Positions 25,093 through 38,400 of a DNA stretch of 64,000 nt are shown piece after piece (position 1 is the first letter of the stretch; the number at the start of each line of letters is the position of its first letter). The stretch comes from Mastigias papua (taxonomy: Eukaryota; Cnidaria; Scyphozoa; Rhizostomeae; Mastigiidae). Where the stretch lies: positions 6,814,428 to 6,878,427 of the forward strand of contig OZ025280.1 of the NCBI GenBank assembly GCA_964019165.1, written 5' to 3'. A model generated the notes under the pieces. That model had not been told where the DNA came from. It saw only the letters and a list, made by a program, of their open reading frames with translations, and searched no databases. The translations under genes and the position numbers were made by a program.

Positions 25093-25432
25093 TGGAGTCA
25101 CACGAGGATCGGTGCTCAGTCCCCTGCTATTTAACATCTTCATCAGTGACATCTGTCTAATCAACATACTTTCGGAAATATGCAGTTTTGCACATGATAG
25201 CACCCTGTAGTTCAGTGGACATGATCTACAAGAAACAATGACCAACTTGGAGAATGACATCTGCATGCTACTTAGATGGTTTAGGAACACTCTTATGGCT
25301 GACAACCAACAAAATTTCAGTTAATAGACGACTACGTCTTAACATTTAAGGAAAGAAAGTGCCTGCAAAAGATCACACTAAACTTCTAGGGATTGAAATA
25401 GACAGCAATTTAACGTTCAGTAAATCCATTGA
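25093..25432 (+). pseudogene. LINE reverse transcriptase remnant
   Basis: The plus strand reads GVTRGSVLSPLLFNIFISDI, matching the VPQGSVLGPLLF.I.IND block of non-LTR reverse transcriptases. It is followed by CSFAHDSTL, where the catalytic F/Y-A-D-D is mutated to A-H-D, then a TAG stop. After a frame break comes HTKLLGIEIDSNLTFSKSID, the K.LG..ID..L.F..H block. It lies between the CUB and carotenoid oxygenase genes and is not functional. Confidence 0.75.
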
Positions 25433-26432
25433 TTTGAGCATAAGTAAACACAACAGTGCTTTACACTTTGATACAGATGTTTTTATTTCAAAACAAACCC
25501 AGTCATAACAACAACAACCACGACTTGTGCGCGATCTCTTCAACAAATGTTTCCCCCTCATAACTGAAACAGCTTGAACATTTTGCAACAAATGTCACAC
25601 GGTAGAATGCTTCCTGTTTTGGCCCTACAATTAGGGGCATCTCCATGCATGTCCCCTCAAACTCCTGTACAGTGGTGCCGTCCTAGAAGGTAAGCGAGGG
25701 GGACTATGCCAGGAGTATACTATGGACCACACCCATGCTCACATCCCATATTTCATTCTAAACTGCGCACATACAAATATATGCTTGATTGCCGAAAAGC
25801 TATGCTTAAATGATGTAAAGATATTCAAAGCCATAGTAGAGAATAAGTGAGCTTGAGTAACATTACGGCAGACAAACTAGATAGACAGGCACTACATAAA
25901 CAAAACACTGAAGTACATAGATTTTTGTATCAAATCTATGCAAAAGGGATGATGACCTTGCATGAAACTTGAACATCAAGTGGTTTTCAACTTATCCACT
26001 TTCTTGGCTAATAGTCCAACACTGAACGTTCCTTTCTTAACTTTATGAGAGTCCGAGTACTACTTTCCAATAAACCATTTTCTTATAGAACAAAGCCTCT
26101 ATGTATACAATCTAATCATTGTTTCATAGTGCAGCCTGTCATTTCCAGAACTTGATCTGTCAATAGGGATATGTGAGATGGGATCTCAGGGTGAGGCCGG
26201 ATCTAGGGGACGGGCAGCATTACCTGATTGTTTTATACAATGATGCTTGTTTGTGTCATAGTCCCCCGTCCCATTGCCAACATAAATCTGATGTGGCTCT
26301 CAGTGAAAATGAGTTTTAAATGATATAATGTTTGACCATGACCATAGTTTAGCATGCCTACTTTTTTAGTGACCCCCGTGCCAGCATGTCAATATTGACG
26401 ATCAGCCTGCAGCGAAGACAGAGTACACAAAG

Positions 26433-29400
26433 ATGGAGGGCGTATTAGTCAAGTTAACAGTCTGGTTGACCGTTGTATCATTTTCTTTTGCTGATCCAAA
26501 CTTTAAGAATATTTTCAGGCAGACGACAAAAGAAGCCAAGAACGAGGTCCTTTCAAGCATCACTGGAAAAGTACCAGAATGGCTGTCCGGAGATTTTGTG
26601 AGACAAAACTGCGCGTCTTATGGGGAAATCGATGGTAAGTTGTTCAGAATCCGAGCTCTCCTAGTACATACTTTTGTAAGAACATAGACTATAAGAATAC
26701 CAAGGTTCAAATTTTCTGACAGTTAAGAATAATTTAAAGAATAATGCAAGGCTTAAACTTCTCATGGTTTAGATTTTTGCTGATTTGAGTTGTTTAGAAA
26801 CGAAACAAAACTGCGCTTAACTTGTCCTGTTTGGAACTCGTAACACTATGATGCGACTCAGCAACTCTTCAGGAAGTGTCAGGTACGCGTTTTTTTATCA
26901 TAAGAATATAATTTATACTAGAATTAATGCTCAAAATCCTTAAAGTTTACAGTACCGCGAACAGGTGCATACACAATGCTACAAATTTTATTGCATATTC
27001 TTGACGCAACGCAATGAGTACCCTAAATTTTCAATTAAGAAACAGAAGATATCAGTGTTCATTTGGTAACAACTTTTTATAATTTATGCTAATTTATGCA
27101 TGATTACTCAAGCGTGAAATGCTGAAATCTGCAAAAAGCACCTTTCTTTATAACCACTTCCTAAAAAAGACATGAAGCCCATTCATAAAGTCCAAAAAAG
27201 CAAACTTTTTTTAACTGTAGACTACCACCTTAAGCCCCGGGAGCTATTGATTTCACGCACTTTGGAGGGGGCTTATTGAAGAGGGGACGTAATTGAGAGG
27301 GGGCTTAATTGAGGGGACGTAATAAAATTTTCTTTCTGCAAAAGGGGGCTTATTGAAGAGCAGGCTTATTTGAGAGGGGGCTTAATTGAGATGGGCGCTT
27401 GAAAGAGAAATTACGGTACTTTTACATGATATATAGTTTATACCGTAATGCTTCAATTAAACGGACGTTTATTAAATGTTTTGATATTTTAGAGGGCGTC
27501 TTCTCGAAGTGGGCGTTTAAAACAAGGGGTGTTCATTGAATTTTTTTATATTTATTTATATGAATATCTATATACACACATATGTACATATATGTATATA
27601 TGGAGTTTATAAAAACATCTAAATATAAGTTGATTCCGAGATGAATCAATATATTAATGGAGGCTAACTATAGCTTACGTGTGCCTAAATAATTCTAAAC
27701 TCGACGTGTAGCCCTCTGCCTAACCTATCTCCGTGCCTCTATGTATTGCTGACCGCATCAATTTTATTCATGCTGATGGCATCGATTAATTTAAGTATCA
27801 GTACATCATTCCTAAAAACCAAATAAGCTATTACGTAATCGTTCGCAGTTATAAATAGTCCCATTACTTCTTACGCTATTTTAAGCTCAAAACATAAAAC
27901 GTCTTAAATCCCCTTGTTTGTAATGTCAACAAATAGCAATCCGTAGGTGTTTCTCAGCATCCCTCCGTTTGTCTTCCTCGATGAAAGAAGGTTAAAAGAA
28001 GGAGCAGCTTCGGTTGCATCTGCTTCCATTACTTCGAAAGGGTTTTCATGTAAGCGTCCCTCGTTGAGATATTGCATTTGTACTTGCAGCAAATGTAATG
28101 AACGTTCCAGGACGCCACGAGGTAATCACATGGAAATAGAAATGACGTAATGAGCAACATTTAGAACTATCTAGAGGGATTCCCCCTTACGAAATGTTAG
28201 AACTGTTTTTGCAGCATGAGTGTTTTGTTAGATCTTACGCAGCACTTTTTTAGATGCGTCACCCCTTTAGTAAGAGTATAAATAAAGTTGATCACTGTAA
28301 ATCATTAAGCTTTTCAGAATCATTTTGAAGTAAACACATGTATATTCTAAATCGATGAGGGTATTTCTTGAGTTAGTTATCTGCCGCAACCGCAAAGCTC
28401 TTCCATCAGCACACTTTTTGCCGTCTTTAAAACAGGAAATCACCTCATCTTTGCTGCCATCAACTGGTAACGGCAAAGGGGCCTCTATTCGAGGGGGGTT
28501 TGATAGAAGATGCGTTTATTGAAAAAGAAAATTGAAATAGGGCGCGTTTAATCGAAGCATTACGGTATGCAACTTTCGACTGCCGGTATTGTTGGCATCC
28601 GCCAGCAGTTGTAACGCATCGCCTCTGGTTTATATTTGTCGTTCTAAATCAGTCATTGTAATCATTGTTCTTTATGTTCTGTTTTTAAATCCTTGCTTGT
28701 CGATAGTCGTGTCGCTGGTCACGTTGTATTCGTAAAGTCAAGGATTCTCTCGTCTCACATCTATCTTAGGCCTAGCCAATGGACTAGGATTAAGCTCGGA
28801 CATAGAGTACTGTTCTGTGCGTTGCCGCCACCAAACGGAAAGGCCTACTAACATCAGACCTCCCAGACAGCATAAAAAAGAAAAGCATAAAAGTTTAGGC
28901 TTAGCATAATTTTTGGTATAAAATATAGTAACTGGGTATAAATCAGCATAAACTCTCATGGGTGTTGAGCTCAAGAAATATTTTTCCATGTTGTATCCCT
29001 CTGTAGGTTTTAATTAGCTTATACTTTAGCTATCCGCTTACTTATGTACTATTGTAAATAATTGAATTGATCCCTGAAGAGATACTGGCAGAATATAGCT
29101 GTACTCATTTTAGCGGGATCTGAGAATTGATGTTGAAAAAATGATGGCAATAACCCCCTGCACAATACCTCGGTGTTGTGCATTTTTATATGAAAACGAG
29201 ATCAGATTATCTTTATGGGGGATTCATTCTCTTGCCAGCGTGTAAAGATAAGAGAAGAAAAAGAGCATTCCTTCAAAATAAGAAAGCTATTCACAAGACA
29301 TGTACTTGGTAAGAATGTTTATTTACCTGCAGGCACGTAAATTCCGGGGGATTTTTGGAAGTGTAACACCCCCAATCTTCACCCAGTCAGAAAATTGAGG

Positions 29401-32400
29401 CGAAATACTTCAATTTTCCAATTTCCCTGAGATTTTCAGACTGCTGCATTTACCGACTAATTTTTTCAAGTTCGTTTGAGTCATAAAGTCAGTTTTCGCT
29501 AATGATACAACCTTTTCCAATCGGGTTGTCCTTCACAGTATGAAATTCAACGAAGAAAACAAAAATATTCTATTTCTAAAAGGGCATTTTCCAACGCTTT
29601 TGGGGCATTACTCCAAACCCCCAATCTTAAGCACCATAACTATGACAGATTATATTGGCACATAGTCTTTGATCCATTGGTGAAAGTTTTTGACATGCAA
29701 TAGTTTCAGACTCTGAATTTGATTTGTACATAAACACAATCCTGTTCAACTGTCTTCAGGCCTGCCTTGTAACAGTAAATTTTCATAGTGAATGTTGATA
29801 GTAAGCAATAGTAAGCGTTCATGAAAGTTTGGCCTTCATACAAAATGATAATTGACCCTTTGTCAGTCGGAATTTCGGGCTCTTCATGCCCCAAAATGTC
29901 CCTCAATGTACGTCCTTGTTTACCTGTAACCATTCTTTTATGTTATGCCTTTTCTTTGCTCCTAATTGCTGGTTGGTTTTTCATTTTCTGCGTTGTTGGT
30001 TGTGTCTTTTTCACTTTGAACCGCATTAGCTTCGAGCCTCTCACCATAAATGGCACAACGTAAATCAACGTATTTGATATAGTACCGCTTGGGTTCCATA
30101 ACATAGCATGGAATTTAAGAAATAAATATCATGAAATAGCATACATTCCATGAGACTGTAGCATGAAAGAGCATAAAGTACGGTAGAGAACTGGCATATA
30201 TTCATAGAATCCATAAATTTTGGCTGGGAGGTCTATGATAACAACTTGTCACACAGTCAAAGTGCCACGAGGAAGATACTACCTGGGCACTACAAAGAGT
30301 GCAATCTGGGTGTCATTTCATTTTGTAATTAATTCTCTACACTTTCTAACCCTTAAGATCATAGATCTGTTTTACAGGGGGCCATGGTATAGACTTATGT
30401 TACAATTTACAAAATACGCTATGGTAATAATTATCAAAAAGATCAACTAAAAATATCACTTATAGTAACGAACATACCTGATTAGATGTTTTGTATAATT
30501 AGGGAAATCAAACGATCAACACACTGCCTGAATTAGTCAGATTGTCCAACGAAACCTTGTTTATTTTATTTATTCCTTTCCCATCTTACATTGTAATACA
30601 GATGGTGCTTATAGTTCTTAATTCGACGTTACTTCGCTGCTGGCACATACTGTTGTTGCTCTAGTTGAAGCAGACACGGGGGAGGAATGGATAACCTTTA
30701 CTTCTTCTCCTACGTAACATTCTACTATTTTTCGTCCGGCTACTCTGACGAGTGTATGACGAAAAAGCTTTCAGTATGCTTAAAGAATGTTCCCGATGTT
30801 TTGTGCTATAGTAAAGTTTTACTATTTTCGTTTTGTATCGGGGGTGTTTGTGCTAATGGTTACGTGACGAAAGGGTGCCTGGTGAACAAATGTAACAGAA
30901 CGTGATTATAGGGGATGGGTGGTTCAAAACAGACTACTTTAGCGTGGCACAGTAACTTAACAGTCCTTTAGAAGTGTTGATTGTAACAATGGTTTCAAAA
31001 CACGCCAAGACCTTTCAATGCGTAGAGATTGGGCACCTTCAAAGCAATCTACATTAGGTAACTCAGATCGCTTTGAAGTCACTGCAAGTCCGAGACAGCC
31101 AAGTAACATCGAAATGACATCAGAGAAGTTTTGGAGCTGTTGATAGGCATATCGGACAAAATTTGTGAAAGTGGGGAGAAAGATATCAAAATTGTAGCTT
31201 GTCTGGTGAGGTGCAAAGAACAAACAAAACTGCGACTTTGTTTACAGAGTGAAAATCCTGGACGAAATTGATCAGGACATAAGCCAAAGATAAATTGCTT
31301 TTCAAGATGGGATTAGTGAATATCTAGTTTCAAAATGGAAACAAGCCAAAACCAGCAAGTTTATAGATAGTGCTACTGCAGAACACCGAGTGTTTCACAC
31401 GAAAAAATGAAGAAGCAGGAAACACGACAGAGTCTTTCAACATGCTCGTGCAAAAATGGTTGAAAGTCGTGGAAAAGGAACGAAGCTGTCTTTTTCTTGG
31501 CTCTTTGGCCATGCAAATAAAATCCAGACTGCAATCAGTTGCGGGTATAGCCGTATCCCTATATCTGCAATTCATATAGCAATACAAGATATACGAGTAC
31601 AATGTAACAACGAATCGACAGGACAGAAGTTATACCTGAGCTGATGAAATGGCATTGCACGTTAAGAGAAGGACTCTATGGCTACGTTTACACTGCACCG
31701 GTACAGTTTTCGTCCACTACATTTTTGTTACGGATCAAGTGCGTCTACACTGTACCGGATCAAAACTGTTTCTCTTCCCTTTCCCTTCTACACTGTACCG
31801 GATCCATTTGATTTCTTGCTGAGAACATGCGCACAGCAGGTATCACATTGCATGCAGGGAAGGAAGCTCGCTCCGAAAAGCCGCCAAAACATATCTAATA
31901 TTTGTCTGAGGAAAAGGCGCAAACTGGAATACATTCCTCATATCGAATTACAGTGTACTCGATGTGAATCAGTACTGGTTTTGTTGCGGTTCCAAGCGTC
32001 TACACTGCGCCGGTCGCTATGGATCCGTACAGGATCAAGAATAGTCCGCTTTCGTAGCAGGATCAAAACTGTACCTGTTGGCAGGATCAGAATCGTACCG
32101 GTTCTGCAGGACTAGTGTAGACGGGAGGCCTATCAGTAACACTTTTGATTTGGCTCCAAACTGTACCGGTGCAGTGTAAACGTAGCCTATAAGGCAACCC
32201 GAATTATGACACGAAATGGGAGGTTTCCTCCAAAGAAACGCTTGAATTTCGAACAAGTACCCCGTCTTTTTGCGATTGATCGCAAAAATACTTATGAAAT
32301 AAAAACTCTGAAGGAAGAAAAAGCATGATCTTACAGTATAGGTGAGCAGCCCAGGGAGAGGCTTAGAAAGGTGCCAGTATACTTCACAAATTGCATTCAG

Positions 32401-35400
32401 CCCCGTAAAAGTTAGGCTACGTTATTTTTCGAGGGACAGAGAAAAGGATGACGGCTGAGGAAATACAAGCATGTGTTGTAGATCTGTATTAGCAGGAAAA
32501 TGCTTTGGCCGGCATACAAATGTCTGTAGAGTGGGTGAACCGTACAGTAGCACCAACTATTGCTAGCTTGGGCGAGTTTGTATTTTTCTGTGATACTCTG
32601 GAGTCACAAGTAAGCCTTCCTTTTTCGGAGGTCGTATGTAAACTAAATGGCATTTTTTGGTATGGTTTTGCAAACGGTACCGATTTATGGCGGCCAACTG
32701 ATGTAGGGGCAGGCTATTTTCTTAAGAAATTGATCGATGAAGAGCAGCAGCTATGGTTAGAGGATGAAGATCATATCGGGCAATAATTAGGAAATTCTGA
32801 GAAGATGTTGTTAGCTTAGGAACAAAGAATTCTTCTCGCAAATTGGATTGGAGAGGTATACCGCATATTCCAGTTAATAGATTATGACACACCGCGATAC
32901 AACTGCTCTCAAACAGCAGGCTGCTTGATCACTGCAGCTGGCTCAGATGGCAACTTGATTAAGCCTGAAGGACTGGAGGGTTACCGTGTCCCACCAACAT
33001 TACCAACAATTGCTTTATCTAGTGCTGTTTCTAGCCAAGTCGCTGTATCTACATCGGTGCTTGGTAACGATATAGTCCATTCTACAGCAGATTTTGCAGA
33101 AACAGATGATGAAGATGAAGAAATTGACTATGAATAGGATCGTGCCGAATCGCACCACCTTGTTGGGAAAGCACTTCGGATCCTATTTGAAAATGGTTGG
33201 CGTACGGGTGTGGTTACTTGGTAAAATGCAAAACTGGGGAAAATTCGCTTGCTATTTGATGATGGTTCTGATGAATACGTTGCACCAGAAGAAATATAAA
33301 CAGCGTTGAAGTTATGTGTGTATAGATAACTCTTTTGTGTATAATGACTGCTGACTCAATGTGCTAACAGTTTGTGTAATTGATGTTATGTTCAGTTTTC
33401 TACAGAATTATTCAAGTCTACCTGCAGATGTTAAAAGTCTTGTAGTGCGCATGCGCATCATTGAACACAGCACATGTTTGCAAGGAAAGTCTCAAGAAAG
33501 TTTTGATGCTGAAATCATGAGAAACCTAAGAAAGTCTCAGTACTGGAGCTAAAAAGTTGTCTGTTATAAACGCATATTCTTAAATTCTTATTATGACAAA
33601 TATGTAGCTGACACTCCCCAAAGAGTTGCAGAGTCGCATTATAGTGTAATGACTGAGAGACCTGATAAGTGACGTTCACTCTTGTTTTGTTTTCTAAAGA
33701 AAACTCAAATATACAAAAAACCTAAAATTGTAAGCTTTGATTTGATATATGACATAATGAAATGACATGAAATGAATTGAAATGGAATAATATGATATAT
33801 GATATATGATATATGATATATGATATATGATATATGATATATGATATATGATATATGATATATGATATATGATATATGATATATGATATATGATATATGA
33901 TATATGATATATGATATATGATATATGATATGTGATATATGATATATGATACATAATGTATGATATGATTCATATGATATAATATGATATAATGATATAA
34001 TGATATGATGATATGATGATATGATGATATGATGATATGATTCATATGATTCATATGATATGATATGATGATATGATGATATGATATGACGATATGATGA
34101 TATGATGATATGATATGACGATATGATGATATGATGATATGATGATATGATGATATGATATGATGATATGATGATATGATATGATGATATGATGATATGA
34201 TGATATGATGATACGATGATATGATGATATGATGATATGATGATATGATGATATGATGATATGATATGATATAATATGATATGATATGATATGATATGAT
34301 ATGATATGATGTGATATGATGTGATATGATATGATATGATTGATATGATATGATATGATGTGGTTGATATGATATGATATGATATGATATGATATGATAT
34401 GATATGATATGATATGATATGATATGATTGATATGATATGATATGATATGATATGATATGATATGATATGATATGATATGATATGACAAGATATGATATG
34501 ATTGATATGATATGATATGATATGATATGATATGATATGATATGATATGATATGATATGATATGATATGACAAGATATGATATGATATGATATGATATGA
34601 TATGATATGATATGATATGACAAGATATGATATGATTGATATGATATGATAAGATATGATATGATATGATATGATATGACAAGATATGATATGATTGATA
34701 TGATATGATATGATATGATATGATATGATATGATATGACAAGATATGATATGATTGATATGATATGATATGATATATGATATGATTGATATGATATGATA
34801 TGATATGATATGATATGATATGATATGATATGACATGACAAGATATGACAAGATATGATATGATTGATATGATATGATATGATATGATATGATATGATTG
34901 ATATGATATGATATGATAAGATATGGTATGATAAGATATGATATGATGTATGATATATGATATGATATGATGCAATAATCATTATATGGCACAAATTTTT
35001 GAGGCATACTGAAAGCTTCTTTCATTTAATACTCATCATAGCATAAAGCTTCGGTTAACGGCCAAAAGATGAACCAAAGACATAGCCAGGAGCGGTGCGT
35101 AGGGTGCACTACGCAGAGATTGGCAGACAGAGTAAAACAACATGAAGGAAACATACTACCATGAGGGAACAGCCACCTCGTACGTGTAAAAACTCTAATC
35201 CTAAAATTAAATATGATTTGGCCATAGGACAACATCTCATCAAAAATCCAGAATGTTCCAAAAAACATACAGACAATAATTTTCGGATCATTGGACAAGC
35301 AAGATCGTCCTTTCATCTAAGTGTTTTGGAATCAGTTTGCATAAAGACCCAAGCCCCAGTCTTGTGTATCCAGAAAGTGTTCATTTGCACGCTTGGACTC

Positions 35401-38400
35401 TTCAAGTAAACTGAGGTGAATAGGTGCCTATTGGTATAGGACCAACTGCACACAGTATTAGTATTTCACGGGAATATATGTTTTGGTTCACTTTTCTGTC
35501 GTTATCCTACGTTCTATACTCTGACGCGTGTCGGACGAAAAAATCAGTATGCCTCAAAAATACTACCGCTATTTCGTGCTATAGTGAAGTTCTGCAGAAC
35601 CAACAGGACTTCACTATAGCACGAACAAGCGGGTACATTCTTTTATCATACTGACAGCTTTTTTCGTCCGACACTCGTCAGAGTATGAAACGTCGGTACC
35701 GACCGAAAGGTGAACCGAAATATATAGCCAGATGCGGGTACACATGATAAGATGAATAATGCGTCCATTTGGCCCTATGATTGGCCAATTAGCACCTATT
35801 CACTGTTGTTTACTTGAAGAGTCTAAGTGAGAAAATGAACTCTTTTTGTTTACACAAGACTGGGTTTTGAATCTTAATGTAAACTGATTCCAAAACACTT
35901 AAATTAAACGACGATCTTGCTTGCCCTATGATCCGAAAATTATTGTCTGTGTATGTTTTGGCGCATTCTGGATTTGTATTAAGATGTTGTCCTATGGCCA
36001 AATCACTTTTCATTTTAGAGATAGAGTTTTTACACATACGAGTTGGCTGTTCTCTTGTTTTAGTGTTTTTCATCCTGATGCTCGTGGGTACATGTTGTTT
36101 TGTTCTGTCTGCTAGTCTCTGCGTGGTGCGCCCTACGTACCGAGCTTCACATCGGCACGAAAATTTGTAAACTACACAACTTTTTTGAGGAAAGAACAAA
36201 CAGACTTTTCAATTATTTATATACGAAAGGACCCATTATATTTATTTTTGCGAAAGGTAATAAATGAATTCATTTAACAATGTCATGAATAATGGCCCAT
36301 AGCTTAAATTTCTCCCCTTACAATGGGTCCTATTATCTAGCGCCTTGAGGTTTTACAGTGGAAAACAACTTGCACATAAGTGTTTAATCACTGTCGAGTG
36401 GCGAACTGGCTGCAGATTTAACAAGTTCAAACCTTTTCAACCACCTACCTAGGAAATCAACATTGCTCTTGTTGTTCATGGGTTCTTAGGCATCCGTGAG
36501 CCTGTTTACGTGAGAGAAAAAGGTAAATGATTGGTAATAGTTAATGGCCAGATATGGTCATTCCATACCGTGTTTAGTGTTTTTGTGTGTCATGGCCCCG
36601 GGGTAGTCATAGTTATTGTTCCCCGAGGTATCGTTCTTGTCATGTATGTAATGTAGCTTATAAGTAAAAGTAGTAAGTAATTTTGTTATGTAAGTTTGTC
36701 ATGGTATCAAGAAAAGAAGAAAAGAAAAAGGAACTATTCTGTGCGGAACGATTCCAAACGGCTCCAGAGCACTCACATTTACACATGGAGGCAGAAAAGC
36801 TCCCAACGCCTCGAGAAGTTGTTACAGTGGAGGAAAAATATGCGCACTTATGTGCTTTTGTTATAATTGGTGCCAAAATCAACCAATCGTATCATTGTAT
36901 TACGATTTAGTCCATCATGATAGCAAAAACCACTAAGAAATATTTTAGCTCTACAGAGGAGACTGCAGTATATTGTTAAATTCGTCTTGGAACCAAAGGA
37001 GTCATCTTTCTTTAGCCTCTTTCTTAAATAAAAAACAGGCTAATTTTCTATCCGTCCTCTTTTGGCTACATGGCTCTGACTATTTACATTTGGGCCTAAC
37101 GGAACTGTCCTAGATGGAGCCACATCTGTAGTGGAGCAAAAGAGCACGTATAGCAGTTCGAAACTGGAATGGCTCCAACATTTCCCTGTATAAACGTATT
37201 GCTATCCGTACCAGATTCAGAACGGTCCCGCTTGGACAAGGGGGGGGGGTGGTTACACTTGTCATTTCCATGAGATTTGCTCACTATAAATACTCCTTGA
37301 GAAAACGCTTGCGTTGAACATTTGGAATATGCCAGTCCAGGTCAATTTGCTTCTGTACGAATACTACGCGGGCAAGGATTTAGACATCAAATTTGTTTTA
37401 TGATTGACAGCAATTAGCTACTTCGAAGCGTTTACACTACCCTACTTCAAGCTAATCTACCGTCACATGAAGACTCATTGGCCTGGTTTCAGAATTATAT
37501 CCAGGAGTGTAGAAATGGGTGGGGGGGAGGAATAGTTTCCTGGACCACGCGGTTCAAAGCTTGTGGGATTGATGTTTATTGACCTGAAAAAGGCATTTGA
37601 TACGGTCGACCATGATATTCTCTGCAAAAAAAATTGAACATTATGGTGTTCAGCAGCGAGAGCTGTCTTGGTTTAGGTCTTGTTTATCCAATCGCAAGCA
37701 ATTCTGCAGGATTAATGGTGTTGACTCAAATGTCGGTGAAATAGAAGTGGGTGTCCCACAGGGCTCATGCCTTGGTCCTCTTCTATTCCTCATCTATATC
37801 AATGATCTTCCCCAAGCCGTCCAACATTCGTCTGTGACTATGATTGCTGATGATACCAGTCTTTGTCATCAGTCTCGCGATTTGAATCATCTGAATGAGG
37901 CTATAAATAGTCATCTCAAGAAATTGGAGACTTAGTTGCAAGGCAGTAAGCTTTCATTTAATGTGGCAAAAACTCATTCAATGCTCATATCTACCAAGCA
38001 GAAAGGCAGCTCTCTTAGAAGTCAAAATGAAGCCTTGGAACTGAAGATACGTGACAATGAACTCGTTGTTGTTCAAAAGACAAAGTACCTTGGAGTGCAA
38101 ATTGATTGCTCTTTAGATTGGAAAGAGCAACTCAATGCGGTTGCTGTAATTGGCTTTTTGAGACATGCTAAACCCTTTCTGCCTAAGGCTAGTTTGAAAA
38201 CTCTTTACACTGGTATTGTTGAGCCCCACTTTCGATACTGTTGTTCTGTCTGGGGTTGTGCTGGGTCTACAAACATCAACCAGCTACAAAAACTTCAAAA
38301 TCGTGCTGCTAGGATCATAACAAATAGCAGCTTTGACACCCCAAGCAGACCACTTATTGCAGAGTTGGGCTGGAAGACCATTGAAGAACTCATTGGTAAT

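Larger units (their letters stand above)
35410..35800. mobile_element. Tail-to-tail junction of two Penelope-like elements (large palindrome)
   Basis: The plus tail (35410-35592) and the minus tail (35800-35600) share, in inverted orientation, cttcaagtaaac, gtgaataggtgc, actctgacgNgtgtcggacg, tcagtatg and ttcgtgctatagtgaagt. They meet around ctgcagaaccaaca at about 35592-35605. Each arm holds one hammerhead motif. Confidence 0.8.

Noticed and set aside
25027..25591. Minus-strand frames of 72-92 codons
   Set aside because: The plus strand here carries recognisable reverse transcriptase blocks, so these are shadows.
31678..32115. 145-codon plus-strand frame
   Set aside because: Coincides with a non-autonomous MITE and its internal repeats; starts at the TIR and has no domain.
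33694..35025. Very long minus-strand reading frames of Ile-Ser-Tyr-His repeats (up to 429 codons)
   Set aside because: They are translations of the GATAT-type satellite in several frames at once, with no independent coding signal.
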